From positions 1 through 64,000 of the forward strand of contig NZ_FCOG02000032.1 of assembly GCF_001544975.2 (NCBI RefSeq): a stretch of DNA of 64,000 nucleotides, written 5' to 3'. This stretch comes from Caballeronia arationis (GTDB lineage Bacteria > Pseudomonadota > Gammaproteobacteria > Burkholderiales > Burkholderiaceae). The notes under the pieces are model-generated. The model was not told the DNA's origin. It made no database searches and saw only the letters and a list, made by a program, of their open reading frames with translations. This document shows positions 15,668 to 24,560 of this stretch, piece by piece; the stretch's first letter is position 1, and each line of letters opens with the position of its first letter. The position numbers were made by a program, and so were the translations under genes.

Positions 15668-18600
15668 ATGGCAAAGTTTTTTATCGATCGTCCGATCTTC
15701 GCCTGGGTGATCGCCATCATCCTGATGCTGGCGGGGATCGCGTCGATCTTCAACCTGCCGGTCGCGCAGTACCCGACCATCGCGCCGCCTGCGATCCAGA
15801 TCAGCGCGACGTACCCGGGCGCATCGGCTTCGACCGTTGAAAACACGGTCACGCAGGTGATCGAGCAGCAGATGAGCGGTCTCGACCACTTGCTGTACCT
15901 GTCGTCGACGAGTGACGACTCCGGTACCGCGACCATCACGCTGACGTTCGCGGCCGGCACGAATCCGGACATCGCGCAGGTGCAGGTGCAGAACAAGCTG
16001 CAGCTCGCGACGCCGCTTCTGCCGCAGGCCGTGCAGCAGCTCGGCACGAAGGTGACGAAGTCGAGCAGCAGCTTCCTGCTCGTGATGGCGTTCGTCTCCG
16101 AAGACGGCAGCATGAGCAAGTACGACCTCGCGAACTACGTGGCGTCGAAGGTGCAGGACCCGATCAGCCGGATCGACGGCGTCGGCACGGTCACGCTCTT
16201 CGGCTCGCAGTACGCGATGCGCGTGTGGCTCGACGCGACCAAGCTGACCAACTACAGCCTGACGCCCGTCGACGTGAAAACCGCGATCACGAACCAGAAC
16301 GTGCAGGTGGCGGGCGGCGGTCTCGGCGGCACGCCGTCGGTGCCGGGCCAGATGCTGCAGGCGACCATCACGGAAGCGACGCTGCTGCAGACGCCCGAAC
16401 AGTTCGGCGACATCCTGCTGAAGGTGAACCAGGACGGCTCGCAGGTACGCCTGAAGGACGTCGCGCGCATCGAGCTCGGCGGCGAAAACTACAACTTCGA
16501 CACGAAGTACAACGGCGCTCCGACGGCCGGCTTCGGTATCCAGCTCGCCACGGGCGCGAACGCGCTGCAGACGGCGAAGCTGGTGCGCCAGAAGATCGAC
16601 GACCTGTCGAAGTACTTCCCGCACGGTCTCGTTGTGAAGTACCCGTACGACACGACGCCGTTCGTGAAGCTCTCGATCGAGGAAGTGGTCAAGACGCTGA
16701 TCGAAGGTATCGTGCTCGTGTTCCTGGTCATGTACCTGTTCCTGCAGAACCTGCGCGCCACGCTGATCCCGACGATCGCCGTGCCGGTCGTTCTGCTCGG
16801 CACGTTCGCGATCATGTCGATCGTCGGCTTCTCGATCAACACGCTCTCGATGTTCGGTCTCGTGCTCGCCATCGGCTTGCTGGTGGACGATGCAATCGTG
16901 GTCGTGGAAAACGTCGAGCGGGTGATGGCGGAGGAGGGCTTGTCGCCTCGGGATGCCACCCGCAAGGCGATGGAGCAGATCACCGGCGCGCTGATCGGCG
17001 TGGCGCTCGTGCTCTCGGCGGTGTTCGTGCCGGTGGCGTTCTCGGGCGGTTCGGTCGGCGCGATCTACCGGCAGTTCTCGCTCACGATCGTCGCGGCGAT
17101 GGTGCTGTCCGTGCTCGTCGCGCTGATTCTGACGCCGGCACTCTGCGCGACCATTCTCAAGCCGATCCCGCAGGGCCATCACGACGAGAAGACGGGCTTT
17201 TTCGGCTGGTTCAACCGCACTTTCGCGAAGAGCCAGACGAAGTACCACAGCGGCGTCGAACACGTCATCAGGCGCTCGGGCCGCTGGCTCATCATCTACC
17301 TGGTGGTGATCGTCGCGGTGGGCATGCTGTTCATCCGGCTGCCGAAGTCGTTCCTCCCCGACGAAGACCAGGGCACGATGTTCGTGCTCGTCCAGGCGCC
17401 GGTGGGCTCGACGCAGGAGCGCACGGCCAAGGTGCTCGTCGACGTGCAGAACTACCTGCTGAACGACGAGAAGGCGATCGTGGAATCGGTGTTCACGGTG
17501 AACGGCTTCAGCTTCGCGGGCCGCGGCCAGAACTCCGGTCTCGTGTTCGTGCGGATGAAGGATTACGCGCAGCGGCAGGCGAGCAAGGACAAGGTGCAGG
17601 CGCTCGTCGGGCGAATGTTCATGCACTTCGCGGGCTACAAGGACGCGATGGTGTTCCCGGTCAACCCGCCGTCGATTCCCGAACTCGGCACGGCCTCGGG
17701 CTTCGACTTCGAGTTGCAGGACCGGGCGGGCGTCGGCCACGCGAAGCTGATGGAAGCGCGCAACATGCTGCTCGGCATGGCGGCGAAGGATCCGTCGCTC
17801 GCGCAGGTGCGTCCGAACGGCCTGAACGACACGCCGCAGTTCAAGGTCGATATCGACCGCGAGAAGGCAAACGTGCTCGGCGTGACGGCTGCCGACATCG
17901 ACCAGACTTTCTCGATCGCGTGGGCGTCGCAGTACGTGAACAACTTCCTCGACGTCGACAACCGGATCAAGAAGGTCTACGTGCAGGGCGAACCGAGGTT
18001 CCGCATGAACCCCGAAGACCTCAACGCGTGGTACGTGCGCAATGCGTCGGGCGGGATGGTGCCGTTCTCTGCATTCGCCACCGGCCAGTGGATCTTCGGC
18101 TCGCCTAAGCTCGAGCGCTACAACGGCATCTCGGCGGTCGAAATCCAGGGCGCGGCGGCGGCGGGCAAGTCGACCGGCCAGGCGATGACGGCGATCGAGG
18201 CGATTGCTGCGAAGCTGCCGGCGGGTATCGGCTACGAGTGGACAGGGCTGTCGTACCAGGAACGCCAGTCGGGCTCGCAGGCGCCGATCCTGTACGGCAT
18301 CTCGATCCTCGTCGTGTTTCTGTGTCTCGCGGCGCTGTATGAAAGCTGGTCGATTCCGTTCTCGGTGATCATGGTCGTGCCGCTCGGCGTGCTCGGCGCG
18401 CTGCTCGCGGCCACGCTGCGCGGTCTGGAAAACGACGTGTTCTTCCAGGTCGGCCTGTTGACGACGGTGGGTCTGTCGGCGAAGAACGCGATTCTGATCG
18501 TGGAATTCGCCCGCGAGCTGCGCATGCAGGGGATGTCGACGATCGAGGCCGCGGTGGAAGCGGCGCGGCTGCGGCTGCGCCCGATCCTGATGACGTCGCT

Positions 18601-18859
18601 CGCGTTCATTCTCGGCGTTCTGCCGCTCGCGATCAGTAACGGCGCGGGCTCGGCGAGCCAGCACGCGATCGGCACAGGCGTGATCGGCGGCATGCTCACG
18701 GCGACCTTCCTTGCCATCTTCATGATCCCGATGTTCTTCGTCGTGATCAGCAAGTTCAGCAAGAGCAAGGACACGCCGACACCGGGCACCTCCGCAGCTA
18801 TCGAAGGCCCGCACGACGGCGGCGGCAGCAACGGCGGCGCGCCCAAGGAAGGACATTGA
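15668..18859 (+). CDS. bpeB: RND multidrug efflux transporter (AcrB/BpeB type, HAE1)
   Basis: Proton-driven inner-membrane drug exporter of 1063 residues. It starts with the invariant MAKFFIDRPIFAWVIAI and has 12 predicted membrane helices and two large periplasmic loops. The proton-relay acidic pair is in LLVDDAIVVVENVER (helix 4) and the matching Lys is in GLSAKNAILIVEFA (helix 10). Related pumps in B. pseudomallei export aminoglycosides, macrolides and quorum-sensing acyl-homoserine lactones; the specificity here is not readable. It ends one base before the outer-membrane gene. Regulation is expected from the adjacent TetR repressor. Confidence 0.94.
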   Translation: MAKFFIDRPIFAWVIAIILMLAGIASIFNLPVAQYPTIAPPAIQISATYPGASASTVENTVTQVIEQQMSGLDHLLYLSSTSDDSGTATITLTFAAGTNPDIAQVQVQNKLQLATPLLPQAVQQLGTKVTKSSSSFLLVMAFVSEDGSMSKYDLANYVASKVQDPISRIDGVGTVTLFGSQYAMRVWLDATKLTNYSLTPVDVKTAITNQNVQVAGGGLGGTPSVPGQMLQATITEATLLQTPEQFGDILLKVNQDGSQVRLKDVARIELGGENYNFDTKYNGAPTAGFGIQLATGANALQTAKLVRQKIDDLSKYFPHGLVVKYPYDTTPFVKLSIEEVVKTLIEGIVLVFLVMYLFLQNLRATLIPTIAVPVVLLGTFAIMSIVGFSINTLSMFGLVLAIGLLVDDAIVVVENVERVMAEEGLSPRDATRKAMEQITGALIGVALVLSAVFVPVAFSGGSVGAIYRQFSLTIVAAMVLSVLVALILTPALCATILKPIPQGHHDEKTGFFGWFNRTFAKSQTKYHSGVEHVIRRSGRWLIIYLVVIVAVGMLFIRLPKSFLPDEDQGTMFVLVQAPVGSTQERTAKVLVDVQNYLLNDEKAIVESVFTVNGFSFAGRGQNSGLVFVRMKDYAQRQASKDKVQALVGRMFMHFAGYKDAMVFPVNPPSIPELGTASGFDFELQDRAGVGHAKLMEARNMLLGMAAKDPSLAQVRPNGLNDTPQFKVDIDREKANVLGVTAADIDQTFSIAWASQYVNNFLDVDNRIKKVYVQGEPRFRMNPEDLNAWYVRNASGGMVPFSAFATGQWIFGSPKLERYNGISAVEIQGAAAAGKSTGQAMTAIEAIAAKLPAGIGYEWTGLSYQERQSGSQAPILYGISILVVFLCLAALYESWSIPFSVIMVVPLGVLGALLAATLRGLENDVFFQVGLLTTVGLSAKNAILIVEFARELRMQGMSTIEAAVEAARLRLRPILMTSLAFILGVLPLAISNGAGSASQHAIGTGVIGGMLTATFLAIFMIPMFFVVISKFSKSKDTPTPGTSAAIEGPHDGGGSNGGAPKEGH

Positions 18860-18860
18860 A

Positions 18861-20495
18861 ATGCTTAGACAATCTTTGATGGCGACAGCCGTCGCCGCAG
18901 CGCTCTCGGTGCTCGTGGCCGGCTGCACGTTCGAGCCGAAGTATGAGCGGCCGGCCGAGCCCGTCACGTCGACGTTCCCCGAAGGCGGCATCTACAGCAA
19001 CCAGCCGACTTCGTCGTCGACTGCGAGCAACGGTCGCACGGCGAACGACCTGGCGGCGCCCGACATCGGCTGGCGTGATTTCTTCGCCGATACGCGGTTG
19101 CAGGGCATCGTCGAACTTGCGCTGAAGAATAACCGTGACCTGCGCGTCTCGGTGCTGAACGTCGAGGCGGCGCGCGCGCAGTACCAGATCACGCGCGCGG
19201 CGCTGCTCCCGACGCTCGATGCGGTCGCGAGCCAGAGCAAGCAGCGCACGCCGAAGGACCTGTCGTTCTTTAACCAGACGATCTCGAACACGTATTCGGT
19301 CGGGCTCAACGCGTCGTGGGAAATCGACTTCTTCGGGCGCATCCGCAGCCTGAAGGACCAGGCGCTCGCGCAGTATCTGTCGACGGCCGAATCGCGCAAG
19401 GCGGCGGAGATCGCGCTGGTGTCGTCGGTGGCAGACCAGTATCTGCAGATGCTTGCCGTCGACGATCTCCTGACCGTCACGCGCAACACACTGAAGACGG
19501 CCGAGGATTCGTACCGCATCACGAAGCTGCAGTACGACAACGGCGTGGGCTCGGAACTTGACGAGCGTCAGGCGGAAGGCGTCGTCGAGCAGGCGCGCGC
19601 GAATCTGCAGACGGAACTGCGTCTGCGGGCGCAGGCGGAAAACGCGCTGGTGCTGCTCGTTGGCGAGCCGTTGCCGGACGACCTCCCGACCGGTCTCCCG
19701 CTCGACAGCCAGAATCTGCTGTCCGACATTCCGGCCGGATTGCCGTCCGATCTGCTCGTACGCCGCCCCGACATCGCGGCGGCCGAGCAGTCGCTCCTCG
19801 CGGCGAACGCGAACATCGGCGCGGCGCGCGCGGCGTTCTTCCCGCGCGTTTCGCTGACGGGCAGCTTCGGCACGCTGTCGCCGACGCTCGGCGGCCTGTT
19901 CAAGCCGGGCTCGGCGGCGTGGTCGTTTGCGCCGCAGATTTCGGTGCCGATCTTCGAAGGCGGCGCGAACGTCGCCAACCTCGATCTGGCGCAGGTGCAG
20001 AAGCGCATCGAGATCGCGAACTACGAGAAGGCGATTCAGAACGCGTTCCGCGAAGTGGCGGACGGGCTCGCCGCGCGCGGCACTTTCGACGACCAGATCA
20101 AGGCGCTCGAACGCTTCACGAATTCGCAGAGCCGTCGGCTGGAACTGTCGGACCTGCGGTATCGGAACGGCGTCGACAGTTATCTCGCGGTGCTGACTGC
20201 GCAGACCGATCTGTACAGCGCGCAGCAGTTGCTGATCAACGCGCGGCTGCAGCGGCTGACAAATCTCGTCGACCTGTATCAGTTCCTCGGCGGCGGGTGG
20301 ATCGAGCATGCGGGCGATCAGCCGCGTCCGGCCGATGCACCGGTCGACTATGGTTCGACGGCGCCGGCTGCGGTTCCGGCTTCGGGGGCTGTGGCTGCGT
20401 CGTCGGCGACGGTGTCGCAGATGACGCCCGTCGGTCGACCGCTGCCCCGCGCGCCGCAAACCGAAACGCCTCAAAAGGCCAGCGCGCCGGGCTGA
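18861..20495 (+). CDS. oprB: RND efflux outer-membrane channel lipoprotein (NodT family)
   Basis: TolC-like outer-membrane factor of 544 residues that completes the tripartite pump. It has a lipoprotein signal with Cys22 (LVAGCTFEPKYERP, the classic NodT/OprM start) and two structurally repeated halves rich in amphipathic helices (NRDLRVSVLNVEAARAQY and RRPDIAAAEQSLLAANANIG). The C-terminal 60 residues are Ala/Pro/Ser-rich and probably lie in the periplasm. The pump gene ends one base upstream and a strong terminator follows. The symbol follows the bpeAB-oprB naming; it is not the OprB glucose porin. Confidence 0.9.
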   Translation: MLRQSLMATAVAAALSVLVAGCTFEPKYERPAEPVTSTFPEGGIYSNQPTSSSTASNGRTANDLAAPDIGWRDFFADTRLQGIVELALKNNRDLRVSVLNVEAARAQYQITRAALLPTLDAVASQSKQRTPKDLSFFNQTISNTYSVGLNASWEIDFFGRIRSLKDQALAQYLSTAESRKAAEIALVSSVADQYLQMLAVDDLLTVTRNTLKTAEDSYRITKLQYDNGVGSELDERQAEGVVEQARANLQTELRLRAQAENALVLLVGEPLPDDLPTGLPLDSQNLLSDIPAGLPSDLLVRRPDIAAAEQSLLAANANIGAARAAFFPRVSLTGSFGTLSPTLGGLFKPGSAAWSFAPQISVPIFEGGANVANLDLAQVQKRIEIANYEKAIQNAFREVADGLAARGTFDDQIKALERFTNSQSRRLELSDLRYRNGVDSYLAVLTAQTDLYSAQQLLINARLQRLTNLVDLYQFLGGGWIEHAGDQPRPADAPVDYGSTAPAAVPASGAVAASSATVSQMTPVGRPLPRAPQTETPQKASAPG

Positions 20496-20515
20496 TTAGC
20501 CGGACGCTGAAGACA

Positions 20516-20551
20516 AAAACCGCAGTCTCGAAAGAAGCTGCGGTTTTTTTT
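20516..20551 (+). terminator. Rho-independent terminator of the efflux operon
   Basis: 10-bp perfect stem AAAACCGCAG/CTGCGGTTTT with a 12-base loop, running into eight T. On the minus strand it is also followed by five T, so it may also end the phoX transcript, which stops at 20577. Confidence 0.92.
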
Positions 20552-20576
20552 GACCTTCAACCAGACGTGGCGTCGT

Positions 20577-22682
20577 TTAAATCCCGATCGCTCCGCCGTC
20601 GTCCTTCGTGATGAAGATCGTCGCCGAGCGCGGACGCGCCGTGCTCGCCGCGTTGCCCTGGCTATCCGGCCAATGGCTCGTGAGCTTCGAAGCCGTGCCG
20701 CCTTCGCCCGGATGCTGGATGTTCACCATCAGCGTCTTGTTGTCGGGCGTCATCGCGATGCCGGTCAGCTCGCATTCCTTCGGTCCGACCAGAAAACGCC
20801 GCAGATTCTGCTCGCCCGGATTCGCGCCCTTGAACGTCGCCGTGCCTCCGCCCGCAGTGATCGCGCCGCCGTCGCCGACCTGACCCGGCGTCGCCGCGAG
20901 CAGCATGCAGTTCGTCGTCGACGTGTACGCGCCGTCGTCGGTTTCGATCCACAGCACGCCGCGCGAGTCGAACCAGAGGCCGTCGGGGCTCGAGAAGTCG
21001 TTGTTGTCGGTGAGCGCCGAGAGGTTGTAGCCCGGCGCCTCCGCCGACGGCGAGCCGAAGAGATACACGTCCCACTGGAACTGCGTCGCGTCGGCGCGCG
21101 AGTTCGCTTCGCGCCAGCGCACGATATGTCCGTTGACGTTGCCCGGACGCGGATTCGCGGCATCGGTCGCGCTTTGCGGACGCACGGCGCTCGTGCCGTT
21201 CGTGAGCGTCACGTAGACCTCGCCGTTCGTCGGATGCACGGCCGTCCACTCCGGCCGGTCCATCTTCGTCGCGCCTACGATGTCCGCTGCGAGTCGCGTG
21301 TCGATGAGGATGTCGGCGTCGCTAGCGAACGATGCGAGCGCGGGATTCGAGGTCGAGAGCGCGACCCAGCTGCCGGTGCCGTCCGCGTTGAACTTCGCGA
21401 CGTAGAGCGTGCCTTCGTTCAGATACGTCGCGCCGGCGGCGCGGCCCTTGTCGGCGGCGGACCACGGCGCCTTCGACACGAACTTGTAGATGTACTCGTT
21501 GCGGCTGTCGTCGCCCATGTAGAAGACGAGCGGCTGGCCTTCCACCGGGTTCGCCGGCTGGCAGCCCTCGTGTCCGAAGCGGCCGAGCGCGGTGCGCTTG
21601 ACGGGCGTCGAGGCCGGATCGAACGGATCGATTTCGACCACCCAGCCGAACGTGTTCGCGATGTTGCGATAGTCGGCGGAACCATCGACGGCGGCCGTCG
21701 ACGACGTGTCCCAGCGGCGGTACAGGTCGCCCTCGGGCGTGCTCCAGCCATAGTTGCCCGACTGGCCGGTCTTCACGCCGTAGCGGTCGAGGCTTTTAGC
21801 ATCGGTGCGCGCGGTGTCGGTGGCGGCGCGCTTGAAGTAGCCGGCCCAGTTTTCTTCGCACGTGAGATACGTGCCCCACGGCGTGTAGCCGTTCGCGCAG
21901 TTGTTGACGGTGCCGCGCGTCGCCGCGCCGTCGGCGGCGTAGAGCGTCTTCATGCGCGCCGAACCGGCGGCCGGTCCTTCGATCGCGAAGCGGCTGGCCG
22001 CCGTGAGCCGCCGGTTCAGACGCGAGGCGCGCACGTATTGCAGCGCATTGCCGGTCGCGCGCTTCAGTTCCAGCACGGAGACGCCGTGACAGTTCACTTC
22101 CTTGTCGACTTCGGCGGCGGGGCGCGCGCCTGCGACCGTCGTCGGACCGGCTGCGTGCAGGTACGCCTGCGTGATGTTCTCGTGGTTCACGCAAAGCACG
22201 CCGCGGTCCGAGCGAGAGGCGGCGTAAGTGCCGTCGTCGGCCAGACCGAAGAAGTGCATGCCGTCGTGATGGTCGCCCGCGCGGCGGTCGTAGGATTCGC
22301 CCGTCTCGGCGCCGTTGCCGGACCAGCTCGCATCGCCGAACTGCTGCGGATCGCCGAGCGCGTACAGCACGCCGACGCTGTAGCCCGCTGGCACCTTCAC
22401 GATGTCGTCGAGGCTGTGGCCCACGGCGCTGAAATTGAGCGCGGCCTTCGTGACGGGCGGCGTGGCCGGCGTGGCGGGATTGTCGCTGGAACTGCCGCCG
22501 CAAGCGGAGAGCGAGAACGAGCCGAACAGCGCGGCCGTCGTCGCCGACAAGCCGCCGATCACCGTCTGCCGGCGGGTCAGGCGGGCGTTCAGAATGTCGG
22601 TGAAATGAAAGTTAGCGCTAGGGTTGTCGTCGTCGGGTTCGGTGTAGGTCTCGGGCTTGTGGGCGTAGCGGTTCTTGCTCAT
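20577..22682 (-). CDS. phoX: PhoX-type (DUF839) alkaline phosphatase
   Basis: Predicted extracytoplasmic calcium/iron-dependent phosphomonoesterase of 701 residues. A twin-arginine motif (LTRRQTVIGG, Arg37-Arg38) precedes a hydrophobic segment that ends in Cys61 (LSACGG), so it may be a Tat-exported lipoprotein. The body has PhoX/DUF839 features: VLYALGDP near the start, GVLCVNHEN, YGWSTPEG, RFGHEGCQ and SSPDGLWFDSRGVLWIETD. PhoX enzymes are usually phosphate-starvation induced; only a weak Pho-box-like repeat precedes it. It converges on the efflux operon. Confidence 0.88.
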   Translation of the reverse strand: MSKNRYAHKPETYTEPDDDNPSANFHFTDILNARLTRRQTVIGGLSATTAALFGSFSLSACGGSSSDNPATPATPPVTKAALNFSAVGHSLDDIVKVPAGYSVGVLYALGDPQQFGDASWSGNGAETGESYDRRAGDHHDGMHFFGLADDGTYAASRSDRGVLCVNHENITQAYLHAAGPTTVAGARPAAEVDKEVNCHGVSVLELKRATGNALQYVRASRLNRRLTAASRFAIEGPAAGSARMKTLYAADGAATRGTVNNCANGYTPWGTYLTCEENWAGYFKRAATDTARTDAKSLDRYGVKTGQSGNYGWSTPEGDLYRRWDTSSTAAVDGSADYRNIANTFGWVVEIDPFDPASTPVKRTALGRFGHEGCQPANPVEGQPLVFYMGDDSRNEYIYKFVSKAPWSAADKGRAAGATYLNEGTLYVAKFNADGTGSWVALSTSNPALASFASDADILIDTRLAADIVGATKMDRPEWTAVHPTNGEVYVTLTNGTSAVRPQSATDAANPRPGNVNGHIVRWREANSRADATQFQWDVYLFGSPSAEAPGYNLSALTDNNDFSSPDGLWFDSRGVLWIETDDGAYTSTTNCMLLAATPGQVGDGGAITAGGGTATFKGANPGEQNLRRFLVGPKECELTGIAMTPDNKTLMVNIQHPGEGGTASKLTSHWPDSQGNAASTARPRSATIFITKDDGGAIGI

Positions 22683-22730
22683 TGTGGATTTTCCGAGGGG
22701 GAGAAGAATCCACGAATGTAGGCTGTCTGT

Positions 22731-22748
22731 ATGGAAATATTATTACAA
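22731..22748 (-). promoter_or_regulatory. Weak Pho-box-like direct repeat
   Basis: On the minus strand TTGTAAT-AATA-TTTCCAT has the 11-base periodicity of PhoB half-sites (CTGTCAT-N4-CTGTCAT) but matches only 5/7 and 4/7 positions. It lies about 50 bases upstream of the phoX start. Position and target support it; the sequence match alone does not. Confidence 0.25.
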
Positions 22749-22786
22749 AGTACTTTCTCGTTTATCGGGTTTGCGCCAAACGCAAA

Positions 22787-22810
22787 ACGCCGCGACTTTC
22801 GTCGCGGCGT
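22787..22810 (-). terminator. Terminator of the purine permease gene
   Basis: Perfect 10-bp stem ACGCCGCGAC/GTCGCGGCGT with a GAAA tetraloop when read on the minus strand, followed by TTTGCGTTT. It lies 30 bases past the permease stop at 22840. Confidence 0.82.
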
Positions 22811-22839
22811 CTCCGTTTCACTCGATCACTGTTGCGGCT

Positions 22840-24213
22840 TTACTTCGCTTCCGTTGCCGTCCCGTCGAAATCATGACCCGCATTGCGAATCTCGCGATGC
22901 GCATCGCGTTCCTTTCTCACGCCGTTGAAAATGATGTTCAGCACCACCGCCGACACCGATGCCAGCAGAATCCCGCTATGCAGAATCGGTTCGAGCGCAT
23001 GCGGCAGTTGCGAGAAGAACTTCGGTGCGACGACCGGCACCATACCGAGGCCGATGCTCACCGCGACGATGAACAGATTGTGGTGGTTCTTCACGAAGTC
23101 CACTTTTGACAGCACCTTGATGCCGTTCGCCGCCACCATCCCGAACATCACGATGCCCGCGCCGCCGAGCACGAACGGCGGCACCGAGGCGACCACCTGC
23201 GCCATCTTCGGAAAGAGCCCAAGCACCACGAGGATCACGCCGCCCGTCGCGCAGACGAAGCGGCTCTTCACGCCCGTCACGCCGATCAGCCCGACGTTCT
23301 GCGAGAACGACGTATGCGGGAACGAGTTGAAGATGCCGCCGATCAGCGTGCCGAGTCCGTCGACGCGCAGTCCGCGCACGAGCGCCTTCTGGTCGACCGG
23401 ACGTTCCACCAGGTCGCCGACCGCGAGGAACATGCCGGTGGATTCGATGAAGGTGACGAACATCACGATGATCATCGTCGCGATCGAGAGCGGGTCGAAG
23501 TGCGGCAGGCCGAAGTGGAACGGCAGCACGACGCCGACCCACGGTGCGTGCGCGACGCTGTCCATGTTGACGAGGCCGAGCGTCGCCGCGATCGCGAAGC
23601 CCGCGACCATCCCGAGCAGCACCGAGATGTTCGCGATGAAGCCGCGCATGAACTTGTTGATGAGCAGGATCAGCATCAGCACGACGAGCGACAGCAGCAG
23701 GTACACGGGATTGCCGTAGTCCGGATTGCCGACGCCACCCGCCGCCCAGTTGATCCCGACGCCCATCAGCGAGAGCCCGATCACCGCGATCACGGTGCCG
23801 ACCACGACTGGCGGGAAGAAGCGCAGCAGCTTGCCGATCATCGGCGCGAGCACGATGCCGACGACACCCGCCGCGATCGTCGAGCCGAACACGTCGAGGA
23901 TGCCGAGGCTCGGATTCGTGCCGATCGCGACCATCGGGCCAACGGCGGCGAACGTGCAGCCCATGATCACCGGCAGGCGAATGCCGAAGATCCAGAGGCC
24001 GAGCGTCTGAATCAGCGTGGCGATGCCGCACGAGAACAGGTCGGCGCTGATGAGGAACGCGATCTGGTCCTTCGGCAGGTTCATCGCGGCGCCGAGGATC
24101 AGCGGAACCGCGACCGCGCCCGCGTACATCACGAGAACGTGCTGAATGCCCAGCGTGAGCAATTGTCCGGTGGGTAGCCGCTCGTCGCAGGGATGTACGG
24201 TGTTCGAAGCCAT
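22840..24213 (-). CDS. NCS2-family xanthine/urate:H+ symporter
   Basis: Inner-membrane purine-base permease of 457 residues with the 14-helix NCS2 pattern. The opening LGIQHVLVMYAGAVAVPLILG carries the helix-1 Gln-His pair, the helix-3 motif VIMGCTFAAVGPMVAIG is intact, and the helix-8 region FIESTGMFLAVGDLV carries the substrate-binding Glu of xanthine/urate members. The GSFPHTSFSQNVGL-like helix-10 segment reads NSFPHTSFSQNVGLIGVTGV, as in urate/xanthine transporters, not uracil ones. A good AGGAGA site precedes the ATG. It is a single gene with its own terminator; urate cannot be separated from xanthine by eye. Confidence 0.88.
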   Translation of the reverse strand: MASNTVHPCDERLPTGQLLTLGIQHVLVMYAGAVAVPLILGAAMNLPKDQIAFLISADLFSCGIATLIQTLGLWIFGIRLPVIMGCTFAAVGPMVAIGTNPSLGILDVFGSTIAAGVVGIVLAPMIGKLLRFFPPVVVGTVIAVIGLSLMGVGINWAAGGVGNPDYGNPVYLLLSLVVLMLILLINKFMRGFIANISVLLGMVAGFAIAATLGLVNMDSVAHAPWVGVVLPFHFGLPHFDPLSIATMIIVMFVTFIESTGMFLAVGDLVERPVDQKALVRGLRVDGLGTLIGGIFNSFPHTSFSQNVGLIGVTGVKSRFVCATGGVILVVLGLFPKMAQVVASVPPFVLGGAGIVMFGMVAANGIKVLSKVDFVKNHHNLFIVAVSIGLGMVPVVAPKFFSQLPHALEPILHSGILLASVSAVVLNIIFNGVRKERDAHREIRNAGHDFDGTATEAK

Positions 24214-24560
24214 ATGCTGTCTCCTGATTGCTGTTCTGATTGAGTGGCATCAAAGGTAAGCGCCACAAAAAGGCTCAACAAGACTGCGTGGCTCTATACG
24301 TCGCGTTCGCCAGGCGATATGCGAAACGCTTCGAAGGATCGGGGTGATCGGTCCGAAGCCCTTGCTGCAAGGGGCTTGACGCACATCGCCCGATATTTGT
24401 CGCGCGGCATAAGGCCACGATCTTGTGCGCGTCGTTATGATGTTTATCCGTCCGCCGATATAGGTCGTTTTCGATCACTCGTGCGGAGACGGCGGGTTAA
24501 CCCGCGCTTCTGCGGGCTTTCCCTTATCTTTTCGACCGCGCTCATTGGACCTCGACTCCC
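24214..24560. other. Divergent spacer with competing hairpins before the kinase
   Basis: 347 bases between the purine permease and the FGGY kinase, with no supportable gene. Near the kinase, a perfect GCGGGTTAACCCGC palindrome (24492-24505) shares its CCCGC arm with a second possible stem CCCGC/GCGGG (24501-24516) followed by a pyrimidine run, CTTTCCCTT. The two folds exclude each other, an arrangement resembling an attenuator. No promoter pair stood out on either strand. Confidence 0.4.

Noticed and set aside
14525..18991. Minus-strand open frame of about 1488 codons across bpeA and bpeB
   Set aside because: It is antisense to genes with clear RND motifs and its translation is Arg/His/Asp-rich low-complexity sequence, the usual shadow in GC-rich DNA.
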